DNA of 64,000 bases. Source: JADYZU01 sp964540965 (GTDB lineage: Bacteria; Pseudomonadota; Alphaproteobacteria; Rhodobacterales; Rhodobacteraceae). The stretch spans positions 174,838-238,837 of the forward strand of contig CAZIOT010000004.1 in NCBI GenBank assembly GCA_964540965.1, given 5' to 3'. Under the pieces are notes generated by a model. The model was not told the DNA's origin and searched no databases. It saw only the letters and a list, made by a program, of their open reading frames with translations. Below, piece by piece: positions 41,295 to 52,647 of the stretch (positions are counted from its first letter, which is position 1; every line of letters starts with the position of its first letter). The translations under genes and the position numbers were made by a program.

Positions 41295-42317
41295 ATGGCA
41301 GGCAGGATCACGGCGCTGAGAGAGTTCCAGCGGCTCGAAAGCACCGGGCTGTGGCGATCCTCGCCCGAGGCGCAGCGGCGCGAGGTCGTGGTGGCCTTTG
41401 GCGAGGCGACGCTGGTGATCGCCGAAGGCAACGGCCGGCCGTTGTCGCATTGGTCGCTGCCCGCCATCGACCGCCTGAACCCCGGCGAAACCCCGGCGCG
41501 CTATGCCCCCGATGAGGACGGGTCCGAGGAACTCGAGATCGAGGACGCGGTGATGGTCGAGGCCATCGAGAAGGTGCGCGGCGCGGTGCTGCGCGCCCGG
41601 CCGCGGCCGCGGCTGTTGCGCCGCAGCGGAATTCTGGGCGGGGCGGCCCTGATCCTTGCGGCGGCGCTGGTCTGGCTGCCCGGCGCGATGAAGCGGCAGG
41701 CGCTTGCCCTGGTGCCCGAGACCAGCCGCAGCGGCATCGGCGCGGCGATCCTGGGCCTGATGGCGCGCGAGACCGGCCCGGCCTGCCGCGATCAGGCCGG
41801 GGTCGCGGCGCTCGAGGCGATGATCGCGCGGCTTTACGGGCCGGGGTCGGGGATATCCGCAGTGGTGCTGCCGCAGGGGCCGCAGGCGCCGGCGCTGCTG
41901 CCGGGGCAGATCGTGGTGCTGCCGCTGGCTGCCATCGCGGGGACCGACGACCCTCTGGTGCTGGCCGGCGATGTCGTCGCCACTTTGGCCGCGGCGGGGG
42001 GGCAGGATCCCTTGCGCCCGGTGCTCGACAGTTCCGGCGTCACCGCGACGATGCGCCTGCTGGCGACCGGGGAACTGCCGGCCTCGTCGCTACAGGCGCA
42101 TGCCGACCTGCTGCTTGCCACCCCGCCCGGCAGCGCCGACACCGACGGCCTGATCGCGGCCTTCAGCGCCGCCGGCCTGCCGACAACGCCCTGGGCCGAG
42201 GCGCGCCAACCCGAGAACGCGATGGCGCTGATCGAGGCCGACCCGCTGGCGGGGCAGCAGCCGGCCCCGGTAATCTCGGACACCGAATGGGTCGGGTTGC
42301 AGGGGATTTGCGACTGA
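41295..42317 (+). CDS. Membrane-anchored protein of unknown function
   Basis: 340 aa from ATG 41295, preceded by CAGGA. The first ~110 residues are soluble, then one membrane helix (GILGGAALILAAALVWLPGA, ~115-134), then a large second soluble part. This second part has an alternating pattern like a metallopeptidase neighbour domain (LPGQIVVLPLAAIAG, LAGDVVATLAAAG) but no HEXXH, so no activity is proposed. Topology would put the C-terminal part in the periplasm. The stop is followed by a terminator shared with the next convergent gene. Confidence 0.72.
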   Translation: MAGRITALREFQRLESTGLWRSSPEAQRREVVVAFGEATLVIAEGNGRPLSHWSLPAIDRLNPGETPARYAPDEDGSEELEIEDAVMVEAIEKVRGAVLRARPRPRLLRRSGILGGAALILAAALVWLPGAMKRQALALVPETSRSGIGAAILGLMARETGPACRDQAGVAALEAMIARLYGPGSGISAVVLPQGPQAPALLPGQIVVLPLAAIAGTDDPLVLAGDVVATLAAAGGQDPLRPVLDSSGVTATMRLLATGELPASSLQAHADLLLATPPGSADTDGLIAAFSAAGLPTTPWAEARQPENAMALIEADPLAGQQPAPVISDTEWVGLQGICD

Positions 42318-42326
42318 CGATTGCGT

Positions 42327-42347
42327 CGGGTGGGGAAACCCCACCCG
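42327..42347. terminator. Bidirectional hairpin between convergent genes
   Basis: CGGGTGGGG-aaa-CCCCACCCG, a 9-bp perfect stem 10 bases after one stop codon and 7 bases from the stop of the convergent SPOR gene. It can serve both transcripts. Confidence 0.6.
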
Positions 42348-42353
42348 CGCCCC

Positions 42354-43790
42354 TCAGCGCGTGAAGGCGTCGCCATAGCCCGCGGCGCGTGCCGCATTCA
42401 GCGCCGCCGACAGCGCGCCGGCATCGCCGAACGGCCCGGCGGCAACCACCGTCATCGCCCGCCCGTTCGAGGTGATGGCCTGTGTCGCCGCCGGCAGGCC
42501 CAGGGCCTGCAGCGTCGCCACCGCGCGTTGCGCATTGGCCGGATCGCCATAGGTGCCGACCTGCACATAGGAATGCGCCGTCGCCACCACTGCCGGCGCG
42601 GCAACCGCTTGCGGTACCGGCGCGCGGGCGACCATGCGCGGCTGTTCGGCGACGGCGGCGGCGGGCGAGGCGCTGGTCAGGCCGCGCTCGGGGTTCAGCC
42701 GGCCGTCGTCCCAGACCTGCGCAAATCCGGCCGGGGCGCGCGTCACCTGCGGCGCGCCGACCGGGTTCGAGGCCGGAATCTCCTGCCCCCAACCCAGAGC
42801 CGCGGGTTGTTCGGCGGCGCGGGCGACACCGGCCAGCGACAGGGTCTGCGACGACAGCGGATCGATGCGCCCGGCGCCACCGCAGCGATAGGCAACGCCG
42901 CCGACCACGCCCGGCGGGCAGGTATCTGCATCGGCATAGGTCAGCGCCGGGGCCGCGGCGGGGCCGCAGATCACCGGCTGACCGGTTGTCGTGACATAGC
43001 CCGGCAGCGGTCCGGTCCGCCCGGCGCAGACCTGAGCCAGCGTCAGTGCGGCGGGCGCTGCAGGGGCCGCGCTGTTCACCGGGACCGAGGCCAGCACCGG
43101 CGCCACCGGGCCGCAGGTCACCGGCTGGCCGGTGGCGGCGTTGACATAGCCGGGCAAGGGCCCGCTGCGCCCGGCGCAGACCTGCGCCAGGGTAAGGCTT
43201 TGCGGCGCGGCAGGGGCAGTGACCGGGGCGGCAACCGCGACCGGCGCGACGCCGGGGCCGCAGTCGATGGGCTGGCCGGTCGCGGCATTGACCAGCGAGG
43301 GCTGAACCCCGGTGCGGCCCTCGCAGGCCTGCGCCAGAGAGACGCCGCGTGGCGCCTCGGGCGCGGCAGCGGCAGGGGCGGCTGCGGCCGGGGCGCCGGC
43401 AGGCAGCGAGGCGATGGTTTCGATGGGGGCGCCTTCGGCCGGGCGGGCCGGCGGGGTGACCGCGGCCACGGCGCGCGGCGGTTCGGCAACCGGCGCGGGG
43501 GTCGGCGCAGGCGCCGGAGCCTCGACCACCTGCGGCGCGGGGGCGCCGCCGCCAAAGCTGGGCGGCTGGTTGCAGATCTGGCTGCGGTCGCGGTTCACCC
43601 GCGGCACCCAGACCACATTGCCCGACACGCCGGCGCGGACAAAGGCGCAGCCGGCGCTGTCGACATATTGCATGCCCTGGAAGGTGGCTGGCGGCAGTTC
43701 CGCCGGGCCCTGCAGGCCCTGGGCCGCGACTTGCGACGATGCCGAAACAATAGCAAATGCTGCCGCCGCAAACAGGCGTGAACGATTCAT
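42354..43790 (-). CDS. Secreted SPOR-domain protein with three Cys repeats
   Basis: 478 aa with a signal peptide (AAAAFAIVSASSQVAAQ). The middle is Ala/Pro-rich and holds three copies of a ~28-residue repeat, each of the form LAQ.C.GR.G..P..V...TGQP..CGP (about residues 150-290), with one further CPPGVVGGVAYRCGG segment. The last ~75 residues are a SPOR domain (HSYVQVGTYGDPANAQRAVA), which binds denuded peptidoglycan at division sites. A role in cell-wall association is therefore likely; the repeats are not a family I know. Confidence 0.82.
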   Translation of the reverse strand: MNRSRLFAAAAFAIVSASSQVAAQGLQGPAELPPATFQGMQYVDSAGCAFVRAGVSGNVVWVPRVNRDRSQICNQPPSFGGGAPAPQVVEAPAPAPTPAPVAEPPRAVAAVTPPARPAEGAPIETIASLPAGAPAAAAPAAAAPEAPRGVSLAQACEGRTGVQPSLVNAATGQPIDCGPGVAPVAVAAPVTAPAAPQSLTLAQVCAGRSGPLPGYVNAATGQPVTCGPVAPVLASVPVNSAAPAAPAALTLAQVCAGRTGPLPGYVTTTGQPVICGPAAAPALTYADADTCPPGVVGGVAYRCGGAGRIDPLSSQTLSLAGVARAAEQPAALGWGQEIPASNPVGAPQVTRAPAGFAQVWDDGRLNPERGLTSASPAAAVAEQPRMVARAPVPQAVAAPAVVATAHSYVQVGTYGDPANAQRAVATLQALGLPAATQAITSNGRAMTVVAAGPFGDAGALSAALNAARAAGYGDAFTR

Positions 43791-43856
43791 GGCATCCCCC
43801 GCAGAATGTTGCCTGACCTTGCAACAATCGCCGGGGGCTGTAAAGCGGACGTTACT

Positions 43857-44492
43857 TCATTTTGTGCCGAACATGCGGTCGCCCGCATCCCCTAGTCCCG
43901 GCACGATATAGCCCTTGTCATTCAGGTGACTGTCCACGGAAGCGGTGACAATCGGCACATCGGGATGGGCAGCGGCCATATGGTCGATGCCCTCGGGGGC
44001 GGCCAGCAGGCACATGAAGCGGATGTCGCGCGCGCCGGATTTCTTAAGCAGGTCAATCGCCGCGGCGCTGGAATTGCCGGTGGCCAGCATCGGATCGACA
44101 ACGATGCAGGTGCGGTCCTCAAGCTCGGAAGGCACCTTGTAGTAGTATTGCACCGGCTGCAGCGTCGCATGGTCGCGATAAAGGCCGATGAAACCGACCC
44201 GCGCTGCCGGGATCAGGTCAAGGATACCGTCAAGCAGGCCGTTCCCCGCCCGCAGGATCGAGATCAGCGCCAGCTTCTTGCCCTCGATCACCGGCGCGTC
44301 CATCGCCTCCATCGGCGTCTCGATGCGTTTGGTGGTCATCGGCATCTCGCGGGTGATCTCATAGGCCAGCAGATGCGAGATTTCGCGCAAGAGTTGCCGG
44401 AACGAGGCGGTCGAGGTGTCCTTTTCCCGCATCAGCGTCAGCTTGTGCTGCACCAGAGGGTGGTTCACCACGGTGAGTTTCGGATGGGTCAT
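43857..44492 (-). CDS. upp: Uracil phosphoribosyltransferase
   Basis: 211-aa salvage enzyme making UMP from uracil and PRPP. The PRPP loop VVDPMLATGNSS is present, as are LISILRAGNGLLDGIL and the uracil-binding C-terminus GYIVPGLGDAGDRMFGTK. Last gene of the nucleoside salvage operon; its ATG overlaps the adenosine deaminase stop codon by 4 bases (44489-44492). Confidence 0.96.
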   Translation of the reverse strand: MTHPKLTVVNHPLVQHKLTLMREKDTSTASFRQLLREISHLLAYEITREMPMTTKRIETPMEAMDAPVIEGKKLALISILRAGNGLLDGILDLIPAARVGFIGLYRDHATLQPVQYYYKVPSELEDRTCIVVDPMLATGNSSAAAIDLLKKSGARDIRFMCLLAAPEGIDHMAAAHPDVPIVTASVDSHLNDKGYIVPGLGDAGDRMFGTK

Positions 44493-45478
44493 GGCCGTGC
44501 CTCCAGTCGCTTGCCGATCTTCTCTTTCGTCGCCGCGTCGCAGAAGGCGGCGTCAAGCGCAACCCGTTGCAGGTCGGCGAACACCTCTTCGTCCCAGCCG
44601 AAGGCGCGTTCGAGGCCCTCGAATTCCTTCGTCATCGTGGTGCCGAAGAAGGGCGGATCGTCGGTCGACACGGTGACCCTGACGCCGCGGTCGCGCAGCG
44701 GGCGGATCGGGTGGTCCTTCCACGACTTGGCCGCGTTCAGGAACACGTTCGATCCGGGGCAGACCTCAAGCACGATGCCCTGTTCGGCGATGCGGTCCAC
44801 CAGCGCAAGATCGCCGATGGCATTGATGCCATGGCCGATCCGTTCCGGCCGCAAGTCGCGCAGGGTGTCGGCCACCATGTCCGGTGCGCCCCATTCGCCG
44901 GCATGGCAGGTCAGTCGCAACCCGGCCTCGCGCGCCATGTCGAAACTGTAGGCGAAATCGCCCGGGCGGCCCTGCAATTCGGCCCCGGCCATGCCAAAGC
45001 CGGTGATGAAGCCGCCCATGGTTTCCACCGCGCAGCGGGCGGCGGTCTTTGCCTGTTCGGGGCCGAAATGGCGGATGCAGGTGATGATGCCGCGCAGGGT
45101 GATGCCCATGGTCCGCTCGGCCTCATCGGCGGCATCGGTCATCGCGGCAAGATAATCGCGCCACGCCGCAAGGTCGCCGCCGCCGCAGAAATCGGGGCTG
45201 ACGAAGGTTTCCGAATAGACCACGCCGTTTTCGGCCGATTGTTCAAGCACGGCCAGGACCAGCCGGCGGAAATCCTCGGGGCTTTGCAGGGTGGTGCAGG
45301 CGGCCTCGTAAACGCGCAGGAAATGGTTGAAATCGCGGTAGGTGTAATTCCCGCGCTCGTCGAAGATGCCCGAGATGTCGATGTTCTTTTCCCGCGCCAG
45401 CCCGGCGATGAAGGCGGGCGGCGCGCCGCCTTCAAGGTGCAGGTGCAGTTCTACCTTGGGAAAGTCCTTCCAGCTCAA
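44489..45478 (-). CDS. add: Adenosine deaminase
   Basis: Zinc deaminase converting adenosine to inosine (329 aa). The metal site HLHLEG, the HAGE motif (catalytic Glu region) and STDDPPFFGT are intact. The start is TTG at 45478, behind TGAAGGAC, because the family N-terminus begins LSWKDFPKVELHLHLEGG and there is no nearby ATG; the frame runs further upstream only inside deoB. It lies 11 bases after deoB and overlaps upp. Length is typical (about 330-335 aa). Confidence 0.92.
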   Translation of the reverse strand: MSWKDFPKVELHLHLEGGAPPAFIAGLAREKNIDISGIFDERGNYTYRDFNHFLRVYEAACTTLQSPEDFRRLVLAVLEQSAENGVVYSETFVSPDFCGGGDLAAWRDYLAAMTDAADEAERTMGITLRGIITCIRHFGPEQAKTAARCAVETMGGFITGFGMAGAELQGRPGDFAYSFDMAREAGLRLTCHAGEWGAPDMVADTLRDLRPERIGHGINAIGDLALVDRIAEQGIVLEVCPGSNVFLNAAKSWKDHPIRPLRDRGVRVTVSTDDPPFFGTTMTKEFEGLERAFGWDEEVFADLQRVALDAAFCDAATKEKIGKRLEARP

Positions 45479-45489
45479 CGTCTTGTCCT

Positions 45490-46662
45490 TCAGATGAAAC
45501 TTGTGCCCGGCCCCGGAGCGGCGACACCCAGATGCGCGGCGATGCTGGCTGCGACATCGGCAAAGGCGCGCTGCCCCAGCGCCCGTGCCCCGATGCCATG
45601 GACCAGCACCGGCACCCGTTCGCGGGTGTGGTCGGTGCCGATCCAGGTCGGATCGTTGCCATGGTCGGCGGTGATGACCAGAAGGTCGCCGGGCCGCAGC
45701 GCGGGGATCAGCCGGGCGATGCCGGCGTCGAACCACTGGATATGGTCGCGATAGCCGGCCGGGTCGCGGCGGTGGCCGTAATCGCTGTCGAATTCGACGA
45801 AATTGGCGAAGGTCAGCGACCCGTCCTCGGCCTCGGCCACCAGCCGGTGCAGGTGGGTCATCAGATCGCGGTCGCGGCCCTTCACCACATCATCGATGCC
45901 GCGCATGGAAAAGATGTCGCCGATCTTGCCCACGGCATGGACGCGGCGCCCCGCCGCCTGCACCCGGTCGCATAAGGTAGGCGCCGGCGGGGCGATGGCA
46001 TAGTCGTGCCGGTTGGGAGTGCGGGTGAACCCGGTTTCGGGGCTGCCGACAAAGGGCCGAGCGATGACGCGACCGACCTTCATGTCATGCAGCGCCGGTG
46101 CCAACCCGCGACACAGCGTCAGCAGCCGGTCAAGCCCGAACACCTCCTCGTGCGCGGCGATCTGGAACACGCTGTCGGCCGAAGTATAGCAGATCGGCCA
46201 GCCGGACTGCATATGCGCGGCGCCCTCTTCCTCGATGATCAGCGTGCCCGAGGAATGGCGGTTGCCAAGGATGCCCGTCGTCCCGGCCAGCGCACAGACC
46301 TGCGCCACCAGATCCGGCGGGAAACAGGGGTCGGTGGCGGGGAAATAGGTCCAGTCCCACGGCACCGGCACGCCAGCCAGTTCCCAATGGCCGGAGGGCG
46401 TGTCCTTGCCGCGGCTGATTTCGGTCGCGGCGCCCCAGGCGCCCGTGGGCGCCGGCCCCGCGACCCTGACCCCCGAGGCAAGCTCGAGCGCCGCGAACAG
46501 CCCCAGCCCGGCAAGGGTCGGGGCATCGAGCCCGACCGACTGGGCGATATGGCCGACGGTATTTGCGCCGGTGTCGGGCCGGCCGTCGTTGAAGAAACTG
46601 TCGGCGTCGGGGGCGCCGCCGATGCCGACCGAATCCATCACGACCAGAAAGGCGCGGCTCAT
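45490..46662 (-). CDS. deoB: Phosphopentomutase
   Basis: 390-aa metal-dependent mutase converting (deoxy)ribose 1-phosphate to the 5-phosphate. The alkaline-phosphatase-fold metal motifs are VVMDSVGIGGAPDADSF at the N-terminus and TADHGNDPTWIGTDHTRE near the C-terminus. Its start ATG (46662) overlaps the deoA stop codon. It links thymidine phosphorylase to the pentose phosphate route. Confidence 0.95.
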   Translation of the reverse strand: MSRAFLVVMDSVGIGGAPDADSFFNDGRPDTGANTVGHIAQSVGLDAPTLAGLGLFAALELASGVRVAGPAPTGAWGAATEISRGKDTPSGHWELAGVPVPWDWTYFPATDPCFPPDLVAQVCALAGTTGILGNRHSSGTLIIEEEGAAHMQSGWPICYTSADSVFQIAAHEEVFGLDRLLTLCRGLAPALHDMKVGRVIARPFVGSPETGFTRTPNRHDYAIAPPAPTLCDRVQAAGRRVHAVGKIGDIFSMRGIDDVVKGRDRDLMTHLHRLVAEAEDGSLTFANFVEFDSDYGHRRDPAGYRDHIQWFDAGIARLIPALRPGDLLVITADHGNDPTWIGTDHTRERVPVLVHGIGARALGQRAFADVAASIAAHLGVAAPGPGTSFI

Positions 46663-47981
46663 GCGTCGATCCTTTCCAGGATCAGCGGCCGTTCGGCCGG
46701 CGCCGCCTCGCCCAGCCGCAGCGCCGCAAGCACCGCCGCAGCCGCCTGTTCGGCGCCGGCATCGTCGCGGGCATGGACCGTCGCGACCGGATCGCCGCGG
46801 CGGACGGGGGTGCCGACCGGCAGCACATCGGTCAGGCCGACGGCGGGGTCCACCCTGTCGGTCTCGACCCGCCGGCCGCCGCCAAGGCCGACCACGGCAA
46901 GGCCCAAAGCCTCGCCATCCCATCCGGTGACGATGCCGTCATGCGGCGCCACGATGTCGCCGACCAGGGCCGCGCGCGGCAGGTGGGTGCGCCAGTCCTC
47001 GGCCATGTCGGGCGGGCCGCCCATCGCCGCGACCATGCGGGCAAACCGCTCCATCGCCGCGCCCGAGGCGATGGCGGCGCTCAGGCGGGCGGCGGCGGCG
47101 GCCTCGTCCTCGCCGGTCAGGGCCAGAAGGCGGGCACCCAGGGCCACCGTCACGTCATGCAGGCGCGGCGCGGCCTTGGCGTCGCCCGCCATCACCTCCA
47201 TGCACAGGGCGACCTCGACAGCATTGCCAAGCGCACCGCAAAGCGGCTGGTCCATGTCGGTGACCAGCGCCGCAGTGGCGCAGCCGGCGCCATTGGCGGC
47301 GCTGACCAGCGACTGCGCCAGCGCCCGCGCCTCTTCGGGCGATTTCATGAACGCGCCCGAGCCGCATTTCACGTCAAGCACCAGCGCCCCAAGGCCCGCC
47401 GCCAGCTTCTTTGACAGGATCGAGGCGGTGATGAGGTCGATCGATTCCACGGTGCCGGTGACGTCGCGGATGGCGTAAAGCCGCTTGTCGGCCGGGGCGA
47501 TGCGCCCGGTCGCGCCGGCAATGGTACAGCCGACATCGCCGACAACGGCGCGCAACCTGTCCTCGGGCATCTGCGCGACCAGCCCCGGAATCGCCTCCAT
47601 CTTGTCCAGCGTGCCGCCGGTATGGCCCAGACCGCGGCCCGAGATCATCGGCACATAGACGCCGCAGGCGGCCAGGGCCGGCGCGAGGATCAGCGACACG
47701 CAATCGCCGACGCCGCCGGTCGAATGCTTGTCGATCACCGGCCCGGGCAGATCCCAGGCCAGCACATCGCCCGAATCGCGCATGGCCAGGGTCAGGGCGA
47801 CACGGCCCGCCTCGTCCAGACCGCGCAGGCAGACGCCCATGGCAAAGGCGCCGGCCTGCGCATCGGTGACGGCACCCGAGGCAAGGCCGCGGGCAAACCA
47901 GGCCAGTTCTTCGGCCGTGGGCGCCTCGCCCTTGCGCAGGCGGGCGTTGATGGCACGGGCATCGGGGTTCACGGCGTCCAT
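46659..47981 (-). CDS. deoA: Thymidine phosphorylase
   Basis: 440-aa pyrimidine nucleoside phosphorylase releasing 2-deoxyribose 1-phosphate. Motifs: DKHSTGGVGDCVSLILAP (phosphate site), SGRGLGHTGGTLDKMEAIPG (family signature) and VKCGSGAFM. The start ATG at 47981 overlaps the cdd stop by one base (TGATG), and its stop overlaps deoB. Confidence 0.95.
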   Translation of the reverse strand: MDAVNPDARAINARLRKGEAPTAEELAWFARGLASGAVTDAQAGAFAMGVCLRGLDEAGRVALTLAMRDSGDVLAWDLPGPVIDKHSTGGVGDCVSLILAPALAACGVYVPMISGRGLGHTGGTLDKMEAIPGLVAQMPEDRLRAVVGDVGCTIAGATGRIAPADKRLYAIRDVTGTVESIDLITASILSKKLAAGLGALVLDVKCGSGAFMKSPEEARALAQSLVSAANGAGCATAALVTDMDQPLCGALGNAVEVALCMEVMAGDAKAAPRLHDVTVALGARLLALTGEDEAAAAARLSAAIASGAAMERFARMVAAMGGPPDMAEDWRTHLPRAALVGDIVAPHDGIVTGWDGEALGLAVVGLGGGRRVETDRVDPAVGLTDVLPVGTPVRRGDPVATVHARDDAGAEQAAAAVLAALRLGEAAPAERPLILERIDA

Positions 47982-48367
47982 CAGCCCATGTGCTCCGGCA
48001 GGAAGGCACCGGGCAGAAGTTCGCCCATGGTCATGGTCACGCTCTCGCCCTTCAGGTTGGCCATGGTGACGCGGACATCGGGGCCGGCGAATTCGATCAG
48101 CTTCTGCCGGCAGCCGCCGCAGGGCGCCACCGGCACCGTGGCATCGGCGATCACTGCGACCTCGGCAATCGCGGTATCGCCGCCGTGGATCATCGCGGCA
48201 ATCGCCCCGGCTTCGGCACAGGTGCCCTGCGGATAGGCGGCATTCTCGACATTGACCCCGGTATAGACGGCGCCCGAGGTCGCCCGGATCGCGGCGCCGA
48301 CCTTGAAGTTCGAATAGGGCGCATAGGCGCGGTCGCGGATGGCGGCGGCGTGATCGAGTAGGGACAT
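47981..48367 (-). CDS. cdd: Cytidine deaminase
   Basis: 128-aa tetrameric-type cytidine deaminase. The zinc and catalytic Glu motif is GTCAEAGAIAAM (Cys-Ala-Glu) and the second zinc pair is PCGGCRQKL. The N-terminus YAPYSNFKVGAA is diagnostic. ATG 48367 follows CAGGAG with a slightly long spacer. First gene of cdd-deoA-deoB-add-upp. Confidence 0.95.
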   Translation of the reverse strand: MSLLDHAAAIRDRAYAPYSNFKVGAAIRATSGAVYTGVNVENAAYPQGTCAEAGAIAAMIHGGDTAIAEVAVIADATVPVAPCGGCRQKLIEFAGPDVRVTMANLKGESVTMTMGELLPGAFLPEHMG

Positions 48368-48429
48368 GACGGCAACTCCTGTGACGGTTCCAGTCTTGCC
48401 CCGCGGGCGGCCCGGCGGCAAGCGGGGAA

Positions 48430-48684
48430 GCCGGTCGTGGCCGACCGGCGGAAGGAAGAAGGGGGGCCTTCTGCCCCCCTCTGCGCCTTGCGGCGCATTC
48501 ACCCCCCGAGGATATTTTCGGACGAAGAATGAGGAAAGAGCGGGTCTTGCCCCATTCTTCGTCCCCAACGTGTTGCCGCGCTCTCGGACCGATGGCGAGC
48601 ACGGCAACACACCCCGCCGGAGGCAACCCTGAGGAGGAGCGCGACGCGCGACGACGAGGCAAGGACTCATGCGCGAACGCGCAT
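48430..48684. repeat. Multi-hairpin intergenic repeat, type A, copy 2
   Basis: Occupies most of the 326-base gap between the bicupin gene and cdd. Order of elements is the same as in copy 1: GCCGGTCG-tggc-CGACCGGC (48430-48449), GGGGG/CCCCC, TGCGCC-ttgc-GGCGCA, a GACGAAGAATG arm with ATTCTTCGTC, GCGC-gac-GCGC and ATGCGCG-aa-CGCGCAT (48669-48684). Inside the right half a ~41-base palindromic segment (48570-48610) replaces about seven bases found in copy 1. No gene is seen in the gap. Confidence 0.8.
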
Positions 48685-48693
48685 TCCGCCGGG

Positions 48694-49797
48694 TCAGGCC
48701 GGGGTGGAGTCGAAGGTGCCCGGAAGGGTCACTTCCAGGAGCTCCAGATCCGGCAGCGGGTCGGCCCAGCGCGTGGCAAGGCCGGGCGGGATGACAAAGG
48801 CGTCGCCGGCGGTCAGGACAAAGGGATCCTTGCCCTCGCCCTCGAGCGTCAGCCCGCCGGACATGACGAAACCGAACATGATGTCGGCGGAGTGCCGGGT
48901 CCATGCCGGTTCGCCTTGACCTTTTCGAACCACATGCACGCCGGCGACCCCTTTCGTTGCCGCCGCGATGCCGGTGTCGCGTGCCGTGAAACCGGTCAGG
49001 CGGTGCGGCGCCCAGACGGCATCCCGTGCCAGATTGTGGACGAACCTTTGCCCCTGCCATTCGCGGTCGGGCCGCAGATCGGGGGTCGGCAGCGTCATCG
49101 CATGGTCGATTTCGGTGATGTGTTCGGCCGGCACGCCGATCTCGATCACCTCGATCCCGTCCGACGCCTCGATTACCCGATGGCGGATTTCCGGCGGCTG
49201 GATGAAGCAATCGCCCGCCTCGATCCGCCGCAGGCCGCCCTGATCCTCGTACAGCACGTCGACCCAGCCGCGGATGCAGAAGATCAGCTGGAAGCCCACC
49301 TTGTGGAAATGCACCATGTCGGGCACCGGGCCGCCGTCGGGGATGCGGATATGGCTGGCGATCATCGCCCCGCCCAGCCGCGACGGCACCAGGTCGCGAT
49401 ATTGCATCCCCGCCCGCCCGATCACCCAGGGGGCGCCATCGGCAAGGCGGCGGACGACGAAGGCATGGTCGGTCTCGGGCAGGACCAGCGGCGGGTTCAG
49501 GGCATCGACCTCGACCCTTGTGCCGCCCGGCGCGGTCAGGCTGCGGGCGCCGCCGGCAAAGCCGGGATCGTCGGTCAGAAAGCGCACAAGGCCCGGCGCC
49601 TCGTCCACGTCCTGCATCAGCCGCAGCCGCAGCCCGTGGCCCGACAGCACCGCCACCGCCGGATTGTCGGCCGGATAGATCATGTCGAGACGCATCCCCA
49701 GCACCCGCCCGAAAAAGCCCAGGTCGGCACGGAGGTCGGTGGTGGGCAGGCGCGCTTCGGCGCGGATCTCGGTCGGGTCGGCGGGTTTTTCCAGCAT
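48694..49797 (-). CDS. VOC / bicupin fusion protein
   Basis: 367 aa with three apparent modules: an N-terminal VOC-like part (LPTTDLRADLGFFGRVLGMR, then a Pro/Asp-rich stretch to ~110), a first cupin (VHFHKVGFQLIFCIRGWVDV, IEAGDCFIQPPEIRHRV) with metal-type His residues, and a second cupin (IMFGFVMSGGLTLEGEG, TAGDAFVIPPGLATRW). I do not know a characterised protein with this exact layout. It is alone on the minus strand, divergent from maeB (116 bases). A small-molecule dioxygenase or isomerase is possible. Confidence 0.75.
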   Translation of the reverse strand: MLEKPADPTEIRAEARLPTTDLRADLGFFGRVLGMRLDMIYPADNPAVAVLSGHGLRLRLMQDVDEAPGLVRFLTDDPGFAGGARSLTAPGGTRVEVDALNPPLVLPETDHAFVVRRLADGAPWVIGRAGMQYRDLVPSRLGGAMIASHIRIPDGGPVPDMVHFHKVGFQLIFCIRGWVDVLYEDQGGLRRIEAGDCFIQPPEIRHRVIEASDGIEVIEIGVPAEHITEIDHAMTLPTPDLRPDREWQGQRFVHNLARDAVWAPHRLTGFTARDTGIAAATKGVAGVHVVRKGQGEPAWTRHSADIMFGFVMSGGLTLEGEGKDPFVLTAGDAFVIPPGLATRWADPLPDLELLEVTLPGTFDSTPA

Positions 49798-49880
49798 GGC
49801 GGGATGCTGTTACCGCAAGCAGCCATTTGCAAGGGCCGTCGCGCGGGTCTATCAGGATCGGGCCTGCGCCGGCGCAGATG

Positions 49881-49894
49881 GTTTAACGTTGAAC
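49881..49894. promoter_or_regulatory. Palindromic GTTTAACGTTGAAC upstream of maeB
   Basis: A near-perfect 14-base dyad around AACGTT, 20 bases before the maeB start. Could be an operator; evidence is positional. Confidence 0.3.
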
Positions 49895-49913
49895 AAATTG
49901 CAGGAGCGGTCCG

Positions 49914-52196
<2,283 letters not shown>

Positions 52197-52200
52197 GGGG

Positions 52201-52647
52201 TCAGGGCGGACAATGCCGCAATTCACCGCCGGTTTCGGCGCAGATTTCGATGGCATAGCCGGCTTCGACGGCCATGCGGCTTACCGTCGCATCTTCGCCA
52301 ATTGGCTGCACCATCGGATCACCGACACGGCAATCGGCGATCAGCAGCCTGCCATGGCTTTCCGCGTAGACGAACCCGATCGGGCGGCACGTGACGGGTC
52401 CGTCGAGCAGGGACAACAACCCCTCCTGATCGGTAACGTTGGCGCCCCATAGCCTGAAGTAATTCTCACGCTCGGGAAGCCCATAGGACGGATGGGTGAT
52501 GTTGATGCGGAAAATGCCATCGTCATCGCGAAACTCGATCTGACCAATAAAAATGTCATTCATACGCACCACCCAGCCGTCCTGCGCCCAAGCGGGGACT
52601 GCCGTCAGGATTGTTGCCGCCACGGCGACCATCGGTAGCCATTTCAT
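52201..52647 (-). CDS. Exported protein resembling a degenerate staphylococcal-nuclease fold
   Basis: 148 aa from ATG 52647, behind GGAGGTG. Signal peptide MKWLPMVAVAATILTAVPAWA. The mature part has a nuclease-like order (RLWGANVTDQEG, GPVTCRPIGFVYAESHGRLL, then VEAGYAIEICAET) but I cannot find the usual Asp/Arg/Glu active site, so it may be a non-catalytic relative. Four cysteines. The stop lies 4 bases from the stop of maeB on the other strand. Divergent from the curli genes with 225 bases between starts. Confidence 0.6.
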   Translation of the reverse strand: MKWLPMVAVAATILTAVPAWAQDGWVVRMNDIFIGQIEFRDDDGIFRINITHPSYGLPERENYFRLWGANVTDQEGLLSLLDGPVTCRPIGFVYAESHGRLLIADCRVGDPMVQPIGEDATVSRMAVEAGYAIEICAETGGELRHCPP

